Assembly: GCA_951394045.1 (NCBI GenBank) | Contig: OX595990.1 | Location: 3,278,549 to 3,342,548, forward strand | Length of the DNA stretch: 64,000 bases | Reading direction: 5' to 3' | From: Nitzschia sp. DOCU1 | Taxonomy: Eukaryota > Bacillariophyta > Bacillariophyceae > Bacillariales > Bacillariaceae | In this document: in pieces, positions 1 to 9,876 of the stretch | Layout: the number at the start of each line of letters is the position of its first letter | Numbering within the stretch: position 1 is the stretch's first letter | Notes under the pieces: model-generated | Databases searched by the model: none | What the model was told of the DNA's origin: nothing | The model's input: only the letters and a program-made list of their open reading frames with translations | Program-made: the position numbers and the translations under genes

Positions 1-1
1 T

Positions 2-3000
2 GACAATCGCACCCTCTGGGTGACGTCTCACAAAGTCAATGCACTTGGCAAGGGACTCTTGAAAGCGGCCAAGTCCAAGCAGGCGCCACCCGCCAATTTG
101 CAGTGCATCGATGTTTCTAGAATGGATCATGTCGTTCAGGGACAAATTACAAAACGCTTTCAACTTGCCCAAACTGTCACAGATTCTAATAATGATTCGG
201 AGAATGCATTGAATTTGACGGGGGGAGTCGAGACGGCACAAGAATTGTCCTTGACCTTGTTTTACCGAGAGTGTAACAAGGATCGATTGTTTGGTGGTGC
301 TGGAGCAAAGGCGCACAACGATGCAGTGAACAAATACCGTACGTTGGAAACCTTGGATTTGATTGTGCCGAGCTCGCAGCACTACAAAGACTTGCTGCAT
401 GCTCTTCAGGATCTAATAACAATTTATCAGAAGTATCGGGCCCAGACGGATCGAACAACTTTACTATTGGAGTATTTGTGCATTGATATCGGTAAAGAAT
501 TGGACGATACGCTTTCGAATTCAGAGTGGTTAGACTTGTGCGATCGGTTGAATGTCCCTCTCAAAAGGAACTTGTTGAGCAATTTGTTTAAAGAAGTCGT
601 CAAACAACTTCCCAAGAAACAACAGTCCAGGTTATTTGGCGGTGGTTTGCCCTTGTGGGCCGTAGCTGAGCTCTTGAATGATGTCCGATTCCACTATTTG
701 GAAAATATGGTCAAGCCAGCGTCGCAGAATCCGATGTTGCGGTTGTGGAACGAGCTTTTAACCACAGATCCTGTGCCAGCACTAAAGTCAGGCGAAGCCG
801 CGCCCGATGCTGCTGCCCTTGCCACCAAAGGAGAGAAGCGAGATCCGTCCGAACTTGTGCAAAGCATTTCCAGCGTTGCCCTTTTGTCGTTTATCCGTAC
901 TTATCAGAAGGAGTTCAAGACGACACTAGAAGACGCTGTAGAAATTATACATGTATTGAATGATATGAAGTCCACTGACGACAAGGAAGGCGGTGTTAAT
1001 CGAATTTCCAAGACAAAATTCTTTCAATATCTGCTAAGTGACGCCAACGACATTTTGGACCCTGAGCGAGGCAAAGTGGGCAGCGATGACATGACTCATC
1101 CCCTCAGTCACTACTGGATTTGCACTAGCCACGATACCTATCTGAACCATTGGAATGCGACTACCAAAGGTGTGGAGTATGACGAGCAAATGTACTTGGC
1201 GGCCTTATATCGAGGAGTGCGGTGCCTCGAGATCGATGTGTGGGATCACAATGATGAACCCGTGATTTGTCGTGAACAACCCAAGACGGGCGACGCGCAT
1301 GTTTTGGCCGTCGACAAGGTGCTCAAAATCGTGCGACAGTTTCTATTGGCGCACCCAAAGTGCTATCCAGTCATTTTGAATATCGAGAATCACTGTTCCT
1401 TCAAGAATCAAGAGCGCCTAGCTAGCGAACTCTTTCGTATTTTGGGAAAGAGCGGTCTTATTGTTGTGCCCGACGACACTGCTAGTATTGACGAAGCTGA
1501 TTTGCTGCCATCTCCGCAAGCTATGCGAGGCAAGGTGTTGATTATGGGGAAACGCCCTAAAGTGATTGAAGACGGTGCCAAAGTGATTAACGACGATTTT
1601 GATGACGAGAACGATCAATACAATGTTGACGGGCTCCCCAATGTACTGAGTCGGGAAGAGGAGGAAGCCGAACTCGATCAGGGTATTGTAATTGGATTCG
1701 ATTCGGCAGGTCCTATCAAGGCCGGCAAGAAACATGAAAACAGCATAGTTCAGCACTCGGCTGGAGAGCTTTTGTTCATGGCGAAGCAAGATCTTGAACA
1801 AGCCAAGATGGATGCGGCTCAAGCGGAAATGAAGGCTCTGAACCTAACAGAAGAGGCCGATCGGGCCGAACAGACAGCCGATGAACTATTGGAGCAAGCT
1901 GGATTATCCAAGTCGTCTGTCTTGGAGTTGGCCAACCAAGTAAAGGGTGCGGAATTCGATCCCACTAAGCACGTGGAACTCTTGACACGGGCCCAGGGTG
2001 AAGGTGTCGAAGTACAAGAGTTCTTTGCCGATGGCGTCGAAGCTGCACGCGTTACTTATACGGAAGCAGAGCAATTCGCCATTGATGCAGCTACCGAAGC
2101 CACTGAGGCCCTGCAAAAACTAAATCAAGTCACGACCAAACTTCGAGAGGCCGAAGCGCTGTTGGAAGAGTCATATTCCAAAGAGCGGATCCAAGTCGCA
2201 GATTACCAACGTGCCGCTGCCGACGCCAGGGCTAAGCGGGAAGATGCAGACTATGCCAAGAAACGAGTCGAAAAGCTCCGCAAAATGCTGGAAGAATGTG
2301 AGGAATCCGCTAATAGCGCCGAAAACGTCGTAGTGACAGCCATGACGGAGGCCAAGATCAGTGAAAAGCGTGCATCGGAAACTGAAGCCCGAGCCGCAAG
2401 AGCTGCTGCCAAGGCCCAAGAAGATCGAGCTCGCGCGGAGGAAGAAACTAAGAAGGAAGAGGCTTTGGAACGTGAGGCCTCAATTCTCCACGAGCAATTA
2501 GCTGATGTTATCAACCGTGCAACGGAAGCTCGTAAAACCCTTGAGAATTCGGCTACCCAGATTGACCGAGTTAACGAGCAGCTCAAGCTCATTGAACTCA
2601 GCAGTCAATACGGCCGGGAACTGCGAGAGCAGGCGACGGGTATGGCAGAGGAAAAGAAGGACAGCGGGATTGGCAAGGGCGGAAAATTGCTGGTGAAGCA
2701 CGCCGCGAAGGTGGAAGAGCGACGCCTGCTTAGCATGAAGATCAAGCAGGCACAGGCAGCTCGTGTAGAGTACGAGCAAAAGCAGGAAAAGACGAAGGAA
2801 ACTTTCGAGAAGACAGCTCACTTGTGGAAGAATCAGACCGAACTTGCTTCGAAGCTGCGGAAGATTGCTGACAAAAGCGCTCATACCGCAGAAGAGTTGG
2901 CAGAGCACGCGGAAGAAGAGCGTGAAGCTGCGAACCTTCGGCATATTGCCCGTGAAAAGGCTAAGTCGAACGTTTCTGAGAGGGATGCTTATCGTCAGAG

Positions 3001-4297
3001 TTTACAGGCCCAAGTAAAGGAAGCCGAACGGGTGGCGAAGGAGCTAGAAATGAAAGCACAGCAAGCCCGCAGTGCCGCCGACGCCTTGGATCATGTGAAC
3101 GACGAGTTGCCAACTCACGACAAGAACATCCGTCAGGTAGAGCGACGGAAAGCAGCGCGAAACCAGGTGCTCGAGGACTACCATCGAAAGAAAAAGATCA
3201 AGGAGGAAGCGGAGGCAAGGGCTTCAGAGGCCAAGAAAATTTTCGAAACCTCGGAGCATGTATACAGCCAAGCTATGCGCAACGCTGCCATGGCTGATCG
3301 CAAGGCGGACGTCCAACGACAAACCGACAGCAATGCCTTGATTGCGTTCAACCACGCTCGTCTACTCCGGAAACAGGCCGAACACGCCCTCGAAGACGCA
3401 AGATATGCGCAGTCTACTGTGACCGAACGGCAAGTTATCATTAAACGAGCCACGGAATATAGTGAGAAGATGGCTCGAATCACCCCCATACCCACATCGC
3501 TGGCCAAAATGACCTTCTTGCACACAACCAAGCATCGCCACTGGGACAAGAGTTTCGACCTGCCGAATACGCACGTCCACAGTTTTGCACAAGGCGTTCT
3601 CGACGAAATGAAGGAACGCGACCCTCACAATCATGATCGACTAAAGGAGTTCACCACTGAGCACATCTGCCGCACATTTCCATCTTGGAAGGACATGAAG
3701 GGGCGTGAAAAGATCAATTCAGAGCCCCTCTTTCTGTGGGCTCTTGGTTGCCAACTTGTTTCCCTGAACTATGGCACTTTTGACGAGCACGTGATCAAGG
3801 CCGATGGGCGTTTCCGAAGGAATGGATCTTCAGGCTACGTATTGAAGCCCGAAAATCTAACGCATGAAGACCCCCTTCGAGAGCGTAAAGAAACGTGGAC
3901 AATCGACGTGCTATGCGGCAGCTTGCTACCGTCCCCCGATACCATCAAGAAGGTGTATATTAACCCCTTTGTCAAGGTAGTTGTCTACGGCGGCGACATT
4001 GAAGGCAAGAAGGCCGAACACCGAACCAAGGTCGTGTTGAAGAACGGCATCAATCCGATCTGGGACGAAAAGTCGGGAATTACGTTCACCTCCCGCAATC
4101 CTTCGTTATCGCTCTGTGTACTCACCGTGTGGCACAAGGGCGAGCACGGGGAAGAATTCATCGCAGGAGCGGCGCTGCCAGTGTCCTGCATGCGCGAGGG
4201 TTTCCGAAGTGTAGCACTGTTTGATGCTTACCACACAAGGTCTGGACCTCATGCATATGCATCACTTTTGGTCAAGGCGACCAAAGCGAGGAACTAA
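2..4297 (+). CDS. Phosphoinositide phospholipase C-like protein with giant coiled-coil insert, probably catalytically dead (5' partial)
   Basis: The reading frame is open to the left edge (codon at nt 2), and the first codon often taken as start (nt 20) is GTG, so the N-terminus lies outside the window. Numbering from nt 20: a PH-like segment (to about 140), a helical EF-hand-like region (about 140-355), the PLC X box (about 360-515), a 640-residue Ala/Glu/Lys/Arg-rich coiled coil (about 525-1155), the Y box (about 1160-1285, with ALGCQLVSLNYGT) and a C2 domain (about 1293-1420). Known PLCs need His311, Asn312, Glu341, Asp343, His356 and Glu390 (PLC-delta1 numbering). Here the matching residues are His371, Asp372, Glu404, Asp406, Arg418 and Glu456, so Asn is Asp and the second catalytic His is Arg. 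The substitution of the second His recalls the inactive PRIP/PLC-L proteins. I infer a membrane-associated inositide-binding scaffold rather than an enzyme; the family call itself is secure. Confidence 0.9.
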   Translation, partial: DNRTLWVTSHKVNALGKGLLKAAKSKQAPPANLQCIDVSRMDHVVQGQITKRFQLAQTVTDSNNDSENALNLTGGVETAQELSLTLFYRECNKDRLFGGAGAKAHNDAVNKYRTLETLDLIVPSSQHYKDLLHALQDLITIYQKYRAQTDRTTLLLEYLCIDIGKELDDTLSNSEWLDLCDRLNVPLKRNLLSNLFKEVVKQLPKKQQSRLFGGGLPLWAVAELLNDVRFHYLENMVKPASQNPMLRLWNELLTTDPVPALKSGEAAPDAAALATKGEKRDPSELVQSISSVALLSFIRTYQKEFKTTLEDAVEIIHVLNDMKSTDDKEGGVNRISKTKFFQYLLSDANDILDPERGKVGSDDMTHPLSHYWICTSHDTYLNHWNATTKGVEYDEQMYLAALYRGVRCLEIDVWDHNDEPVICREQPKTGDAHVLAVDKVLKIVRQFLLAHPKCYPVILNIENHCSFKNQERLASELFRILGKSGLIVVPDDTASIDEADLLPSPQAMRGKVLIMGKRPKVIEDGAKVINDDFDDENDQYNVDGLPNVLSREEEEAELDQGIVIGFDSAGPIKAGKKHENSIVQHSAGELLFMAKQDLEQAKMDAAQAEMKALNLTEEADRAEQTADELLEQAGLSKSSVLELANQVKGAEFDPTKHVELLTRAQGEGVEVQEFFADGVEAARVTYTEAEQFAIDAATEATEALQKLNQVTTKLREAEALLEESYSKERIQVADYQRAAADARAKREDADYAKKRVEKLRKMLEECEESANSAENVVVTAMTEAKISEKRASETEARAARAAAKAQEDRARAEEETKKEEALEREASILHEQLADVINRATEARKTLENSATQIDRVNEQLKLIELSSQYGRELREQATGMAEEKKDSGIGKGGKLLVKHAAKVEERRLLSMKIKQAQAARVEYEQKQEKTKETFEKTAHLWKNQTELASKLRKIADKSAHTAEELAEHAEEEREAANLRHIAREKAKSNVSERDAYRQSLQAQVKEAERVAKELEMKAQQARSAADALDHVNDELPTHDKNIRQVERRKAARNQVLEDYHRKKKIKEEAEARASEAKKIFETSEHVYSQAMRNAAMADRKADVQRQTDSNALIAFNHARLLRKQAEHALEDARYAQSTVTERQVIIKRATEYSEKMARITPIPTSLAKMTFLHTTKHRHWDKSFDLPNTHVHSFAQGVLDEMKERDPHNHDRLKEFTTEHICRTFPSWKDMKGREKINSEPLFLWALGCQLVSLNYGTFDEHVIKADGRFRRNGSSGYVLKPENLTHEDPLRERKETWTIDVLCGSLLPSPDTIKKVYINPFVKVVVYGGDIEGKKAEHRTKVVLKNGINPIWDEKSGITFTSRNPSLSLCVLTVWHKGEHGEEFIAGAALPVSCMREGFRSVALFDAYHTRSGPHAYASLLVKATKARN

Positions 4298-4423
4298 AGA
4301 GCTTGCATGAGATCCCGTTGACGCAGTTGTAAACAAGTTTAATGCTTGGATGGAAATTTACATATTTGTACAACTCTATGTCTTAATTGTGTGTCCCTTA
4401 TTGTGTCCTTCTTCCGAGTGTGA

Positions 4424-5158
4424 TTATGCGGCCGATGCGGCGCTTACTGCGTCTGTCCTTAGCATTCGGAACGCGCTGTAAAGAAAAAATGACTTATTGG
4501 GGACTTCATGCTTTCGGCCATCCAAGATCTGGATAGCAGACAACACATTCTCGAAGCACTTCTTGCTTCCAAGTTTGTTTCCTGCAATATATTGGGCATG
4601 CCCAAGGTTTACCAAAATCGCTAAGGAGTGGACGGGCTTCAAATTCAATGACTGCCGCCACTGGAAAGAGTATACAATCTCCCATAGTCTTGCAGCTTGC
4701 CTCATAGAGGTATCGGCGTTGCAGGTTAGTGCCACGATGTGTGTCGAAAGTGCCAAGTTGTATAACGTCACAAAGGCAAATTGATTGATTGAACATTGTT
4801 CAGGAAACCTCAATACGCGAGGGTGAATTGGGAGGTCACCACAAACAGACGCGATCGAAGACATCTTGTGATGCAATTGTCCTTGTTCCTCGTCGTCTTG
4901 CATGGCATGAGGCAAATCTGAACTATCACAGAAATCAGGACTTGATTTCGTCTCTTTGACCAATGGAGAACCCTTGAAGTATAATACTTCTGGTCTATCG
5001 GCCTGTCGAAGTGCGCGGCTAACGAATCCAAAGGCTTCGGTGAACTTCTTTCGCGAGACTTCGTACGTTCCCTGCTCGAATGCGAGAATCCCTTCTTGGT
5101 GGATATCGTAGATGGCTTGCAGTTCCTGTCGAAGTGCGGTGATAGTTGAGAGATTCAT
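4424..5158 (-). CDS. TPR-like helical protein of unknown function
   Basis: A 244-residue protein from ATG at 5158; the open frame extends 26 codons further up but only from a TTG, so I use the ATG. The protein is mostly helical. The segment FVTLYNLALSTHIVAL followed by SLAILVNLGHAQYIAGNKLGSKKCFENVL looks like paired TPR helices (two helix-turn-helix repeats, about residues 125-220), and the N-terminal helix ALRQELQAIYDIHQEGILAFEQGTYEVSRKKF has a TPR-like 'EQGxYExxxxxF' pattern. Similar TPR-like proteins with a 'YNLALxxH' helix are common in diatoms and are unannotated. It is convergent with the phospholipase gene, 127 bp away. I see no signal peptide or membrane segment. Probably a protein-protein interaction factor; no specific role can be given. 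Confidence 0.7.
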   Translation of the reverse strand: MNLSTITALRQELQAIYDIHQEGILAFEQGTYEVSRKKFTEAFGFVSRALRQADRPEVLYFKGSPLVKETKSSPDFCDSSDLPHAMQDDEEQGQLHHKMSSIASVCGDLPIHPRVLRFPEQCSINQFAFVTLYNLALSTHIVALTCNADTSMRQAARLWEIVYSFQWRQSLNLKPVHSLAILVNLGHAQYIAGNKLGSKKCFENVLSAIQILDGRKHEVPNKSFFLYSAFRMLRTDAVSAASAA

Positions 5159-6735
5159 CTTTCTGATCGGTGGTGCAATGCAAAATGTTGATGCTTTGAA
5201 TTTATGAGCAAACGATGGAGTTCTTCTCTGGAGCAACTTTTTCGGCTCGCAAGAGTTTTTTGATCTCTCCTACAAATCATTCGGCTGTGCTGTCCCTAGC
5301 ATGTTTGAACTTCAATGATCGTGCTGTTCTACCTCAATAAGGCATATTATTTACCATTCATGCGTGCGCTTACATTGTACTCTACAAGCCATTACTCATC
5401 GGTGTTCCACCTTTCCACGTCAGATTGTCCTCAACCAAGGCTATAATAAATCGAAGTGGACACGTCGATTCAATGACACGGATTAACCGGCGAAATAATC
5501 TTGATAATGCCTGGAACTGCGTGTGAACTTCGCATAGCATGGCACGGGGCATGCACCGCTGTCATTTTTTTCACCGGCGCGCAATAAACTCGCTCGGGAA
5601 ATTTTCGATCTTGGGATTAAAATGCTGCTACGTGCGTCTATCCCACACCAACGAGAAATGCATAGTCCATTCTCTTCAAGGTGCTACAGCGTCATCTTGA
5701 CGAAATTCACCCCACAAGGAACAAAAAAGTTGTTCAAGATGTGATAGACGCAAGCAACAAGTGGGAAATTTGCTGTTGATTTCGATTTCGAAAGTCGTAG
5801 AACAATTGTCCGACGCTCAGGTACCGGTAGCCATGAGAAGACGAGGCGAAGTTAGTACTACTACGAATATACCGGTAGTGGTGGGCTGGGTGATCGGCGG
5901 TCGAGAACTCCAGCACTTCAAAGAATCTAATGGCGCCGCCACTCCTGGACGCACGCTCCTCCTTCTTTGAAGAACAGTTATTACCGGTAGTCGAACCGGT
6001 ACTAGAGTAGTACCACGACGACGACAACAGCAGCAGAAAGAACCATCTGGTGCTTGCTGGTGCTGGGGGCCAATTTCGTCCTCAACTCCAGCTGCTGTCA
6101 CCAAGATCATCATCGTGGTGGTCCTAACACCAGCAACGCCCGAAGAAGGCAGAAGGACGAGCACTACTACGACTGGCAAACGAAAGGAAAAAGTGCTACT
6201 ACTACCACTGGTATCGTGATTCACACCAGTACAAAAAGGTGGAGGAGGGCCGCGGAAGAACAACAAGAAGAACAAGGCGGAAGCCGGCGGTGCTGCTGCT
6301 GGCTTGGCGTTCTTCTTTCTACTACTACTAGCAGCACAGGAGTATCTGCTTTGACGAAAACTACGTAGTAGTAGAAGGAGTATGGCCTTTTATTGCAGGT
6401 AAGTGTAGCGAAGAGGTTATTAGATAGAAACAGTGATTGCAAGTGGAAGAAGCTGGCAATAGCAGTCTTAGCCTTCGTCGATGCTACCGAGTATTCTCAC
6501 GTGATGTAACTACGGTAGTACGTCATCTTTTGGACTCATCCGATCAATCAATTTGATCTGATCGAATGCAGAGTACCTGGTACGCAAAATCGTGGTGGGT
6601 GCGCCGCAAGGCGGATGACCGCGAGAGCGGCGATGATGCAGATAGTGATGGCCCGCCTTTTTGCTTTCGCATCGCAGAAGGTCTCATATCATTCGACCAT
6701 TTTGAGATCCCCACATCTCTTTTCAACCTTCTTCC
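5159..6735. other. Intergenic, simple-repeat rich; no supported gene
   Basis: This 1.6 kb stretch has several overlapping open frames on both strands, but they come from triplet-biased DNA (runs of TAC, GTA, GAC, CAG and GAA between about 5730 and 6380), and the translations are low-complexity Thr, Ser, Arg and Val runs. It contains three copies of the palindrome TACCGGTA (5822, 5870, 5982). Confidence 0.6.
5822..5989. repeat. Cluster of three TACCGGTA palindromes
   Basis: TACCGGTA occurs at 5822-5829, 5870-5877 and 5982-5989, followed by a related ACCGGT at 5995. This is the densest cluster of a motif that occurs nine times in the window, always outside genes. Confidence 0.75.
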
Positions 6736-7131
6736 ATGTCTTCGGATGCTAGTTCTGACTGGTTGCGTAAAGTAGCAGCTTTCCTGGGAGCTTCGGGGGT
6801 TGCCCTGGGAGCCATTGGTGCTCATGCCTTCAAGGAGACTTTGACGAAGCGTGGAATGCAAGCGAACTGGCAGACTGCCACTGTTTATCAACTCTTTCAC
6901 GCGACTGCTATACTAGGTCTGGCAGCACAGGGTGATTCGGTCAAGCCATTGGCGGGTCATTTAATGGCTTTGGGCACCTCCATGTTCTCTGGAAGTATCT
7001 ATTGCTTGTGTCTTGGGATCGGCCCATCCAAAGTCTTGGGTCCTACGACTCCACTTGGCGGTTTGCTAATGATCGGTGGATGGATTGTCGTCGGAATGGG
7101 GACTTCTGATTCCTACAAAAAGAACACTTAA
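6736..7131 (+). CDS. DUF423/TMEM256 family small membrane protein
   Basis: A 131-residue protein starting at ATG 6736. It shows the family's layout: a first membrane helix with AAFLGASGVALGAIGAHAF, the adjoining 'LxxRGMxANWxTATxYQLFHA' loop, then two or three further hydrophobic helices (about residues 55-72, 76-98 and 103-123) with many small residues. The family (bacterial YgdD, animal TMEM256) is widespread and its biochemical role is not established. Length matches the usual 110-130 residues. It has no targeting extension that I can recognise. Neighbours are unrelated. Confidence 0.9.
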   Translation: MSSDASSDWLRKVAAFLGASGVALGAIGAHAFKETLTKRGMQANWQTATVYQLFHATAILGLAAQGDSVKPLAGHLMALGTSMFSGSIYCLCLGIGPSKVLGPTTPLGGLLMIGGWIVVGMGTSDSYKKNT

Positions 7132-8904
7132 GATCTAGCTTATCAATATTACTGCGACACAAATGGCTCCTTTCCATCGACCATTGTCTGGGAAGTATGG
7201 CTTCGTGATCCCTTCCTGAAGGCTATCTGATACTCTGCTACAACCCAGTGACCACCTATTCCTTGTAGAACAAGCCCCCCTTCCCTGAAACGTTTGATGA
7301 TCGACATCCCAACGACTGTCGACGTAACCTGGCGACTGTCAATCTGTCGATACTGCTCCTCCCGTTCCGGCACTATCAGTCGATCCAACGACCGATTCTC
7401 CTGGTACCCAAGATGCTAATAGTACATCCTTTGCCAAATATGAAGTTCTCTCTCCAAACTCCGGGTTCAGCTGGGCTCCCCTCCAATTTCATTTTTCGAA
7501 ATACGAAACGTTGGCATTCGTTCTTGGTTCTCTTTGCTCTTGATCGAGAATAAAGCAGATCGGCAATTCTATAGGTCAAACGCTTCCGTCGAGATTCGAT
7601 TTCAGATGGCCCTGGCATCAACGCACGGCAAGAGCCCGATATGCAAAAAAAAACAGCAGTCTCGTCATTGGTAGAGCCAGAGGACAGGATCACAGATTAA
7701 ACAAGCTCTTGCTTAAATAACGAAATAACACTTGTCGTCGCAAGTGATTACGTGGCCATATCTTCCAGTAGTCATAAAGGGTCGTACTCTAGCATTGTCA
7801 TTGCAATTGTGCCGACGCTGTAGCCACTGCGGTACATTCTCGGCCTTGTGAACCCGATTGTGAGTGACTTCTCCTGTCCATCCCATGACATTCGATTGCT
7901 GGTAAGGGAGGCTTTTAACATGGCGATCTGGCTCGTCTCGTAGGAATCGAGACATTCATGGAATATACCAAATTGCATATGCGACTCTGGAGCAATATGG
8001 CGACAAGTAAGCGATAGAATGAACCTTGTCGTCCAGTCGTTGTTGTTCCACGCTATTTTTGATCCACACGGCATCGAAAACTCTGTGACTGCAAAGATCC
8101 CATTCGTCATAAAGTACGGGCATTTTTCCCACCACCGAACTGAGCAACGTAGAGCTCCGTTCTTATTGAAAACCCATGATTCAGAACATGGCCCGACGCG
8201 CATTTTCGACACGGATACGATCGTTTGCTTATTCTTTCACACCTGCATTGCTTTGGGAAACGATTTCTGGTGGTTCCAGTTGCAAAAGATCACCAAAAGT
8301 CACCGACGACAGTGCTTTTTACAGGCCCGGCTGATTCAATTCCACCGCAAGCTTGTCGCGTGGGCAATGATGCTTGATGGTGCCTCGTGACATGCTGGGT
8401 CGTCATCCATCGCTTCCGACGAAAGGAGTCTGGCTCTCTCCCTTATGGTCGTCATGGACATCACCAACATTCAGGCAAGAAGCCATGGTGGCTATTCGGG
8501 CGTGGAGGAAGGTCGGTTCCTATTATACGCATGCTGTTGAGGAGTGAAAGTGAAAAAGGGTGGTCCATGGTGTTGCCGTTGCTGTTCGGTGTATTACGAC
8601 GTGTGGTGGCCAAGCGAGAAAAAATGAGAGCGGATGACGTCCGACAGCGCAAGATGACAGACAGACAGAATTTGAAGCACAGCCGCCATTTTATGACTTT
8701 CCGAGAACCTGCGTGCGACAGATCCCTCCTTCCCACCCAACACAAATCGCCACATCATCGGTGCACCGAGAAATTGCAAATTTTGCTGATCGGCGGTGAC
8801 ACCACCCTTCCGCGAGGAAGCCACAAACTACCGGCGGCCACCATGGCACTTGCGACTTTCTTTTCGAAACGCTCGTAGTTACACACCACCAGCAACAAAC
8901 AACG
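7132..8904. other. Intergenic region with one possible gene remnant
   Basis: About 1.8 kb without a secure gene. The left part holds a minus-strand fragment described separately (7149-7693). The rest has open frames on both strands (for example 7772-8203 minus and 8387-8878 plus), but they are rich in Cys, Trp, His and Met, match nothing I recognise, and overlap each other, so I do not call them. Confidence 0.5.
7149..7693 (-). pseudogene. Possible gene fragment or 3' exon of an unrecognised gene
   Basis: The minus-strand frame 7149-7388 encodes a protein-like tail (REEQYRQIDSRQVTSTVVG, then IIKRFREGGLVLQGIGGHWV) of balanced composition ending in a stop. It has no ATG at its upstream end. 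The adjoining minus-strand frame 7376-7693, in another phase, also looks partly protein-like but has no ATG start. The two could be joined by a frameshift near 7400, or by an intron ending at the TATTAG about position 7406. I recognise no family, so this could equally be a decayed gene or chance. Confidence 0.25.
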
Positions 8905-9609
8905 ATGATTGCTCCATCAACGATAGTCGCTTTTGTCAAACAAAATCCTCTTTTATTCAATGCTTTTACTGGGGGCATTTTGTGTGCCACATCGGATGCC
9001 ATGGCACAACACTTGGAAGAAGATTGGCAACCATCATCAATGTTGGAGAATCCGAATCCAGCAAACGCAGATGCAGTGACACATCCAGAACAACGACAAC
9101 GGCCGTACTTGGCGCCTTCCATGACGGCCGGCATGGTCTCTGCTGCAAAGATGGATTGGGTGCGAGTGGCAAGTGCCGGGGTCATTGGATCCTTTTTTGG
9201 TGGAATCGTCTATCCTACTGCTTACGCCAAACTAGATGCCATTTGGGTGGGTACCAAGTTTTCAACCGTGCTGAAAAAGTCACTAGTAGAAATTGCGACG
9301 GTGGGAATCTTTGTCAATAGCATTTCCATGACATCCAGGGGTATCCTACGCGGAGACCAAAACTCTACAAGTGTAATACAGCACGTCTCGAGTGAGCTAC
9401 CGACAGTGACCAAGAACGATTTTGTGGTATGGATGCCATATAACATACTGGCGTTTTCGATTATTCCAGCCGTGTTGCGACCGACCACTACGGCCGCCAT
9501 GGAGGCATCGTGGCAAACGTATATTAGTTTGCGATCTCATGACTATGATCGCCCCAACGTTGAGACGGCCACTACTACCATTGCTACTACGAATCCGCTA
9601 ACTAGCTAG
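8905..9609 (+). CDS. Mpv17/PMP22 family membrane protein
   Basis: A 234-residue protein starting at ATG 8905. It follows the Mpv17/PMP22 plan: an N-terminal helix ending in a 'GGILCATSDAMAQ' segment (family G-x-L-x-x-x-G-D-x-x-x-Q), a second helix after 'DWVRVASAGVIGSFFGGIVYPTAYAKLD', a third around 'KKSLVEIATVGIFVNSISM', and the C-terminal signature region 'KNDFVVWMPYNILAFSIIPAVLRP', which matches the family W-x-x-W-P-x-x-Q-x-x-N-F-x-x-V-P-x-x-x-R, with V and Y replacing some usual residues. Family members sit in the inner mitochondrial or peroxisomal membrane and may form channels. A Thr-rich tail follows. Divergent in sequence, but the fold assignment is good. Confidence 0.85.
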   Translation: MIAPSTIVAFVKQNPLLFNAFTGGILCATSDAMAQHLEEDWQPSSMLENPNPANADAVTHPEQRQRPYLAPSMTAGMVSAAKMDWVRVASAGVIGSFFGGIVYPTAYAKLDAIWVGTKFSTVLKKSLVEIATVGIFVNSISMTSRGILRGDQNSTSVIQHVSSELPTVTKNDFVVWMPYNILAFSIIPAVLRPTTTAAMEASWQTYISLRSHDYDRPNVETATTTIATTNPLTS

Positions 9610-9876
9610 CTAGCAATATTTGATTGCTTCCTTTCTGCTTCCTTAGCATTGGATAACCATCAAGGTGGTCATGGGGGTGGCGGTGAGATTCTCGTTCACT
9701 AGCACAGTACTTGTCAAGCTAGAATATCTGTTTCAAAGACCAAGTACTAGTAGGAGAGTATCCCTGCACGTGCTTAGAAATGCAACGATACTATTCTTAG
9801 TCGCAAAACGATCTATTCGCATAGAGCATATTATCAGTAGCATTGATATACATTATGTTAGTTAGCAGCAGCAGCA

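Noticed and set aside
5734..6368. Overlapping frames near the TACCGGTA cluster
   Set aside because: All encode Thr/Ser/Arg/Val runs from triplet-biased DNA and conflict with each other.
7772..8203. Minus-strand open frame of about 143 codons
   Set aside because: ATG-led but Cys/Trp-rich and overlapped by plus-strand frames; no recognisable pattern.
8387..8878. Plus-strand open frame of 163 codons upstream of the Mpv17 gene
   Set aside because: It begins at ATG within promoter-like DNA, is basic and His-rich, and shows no protein-like blocks.
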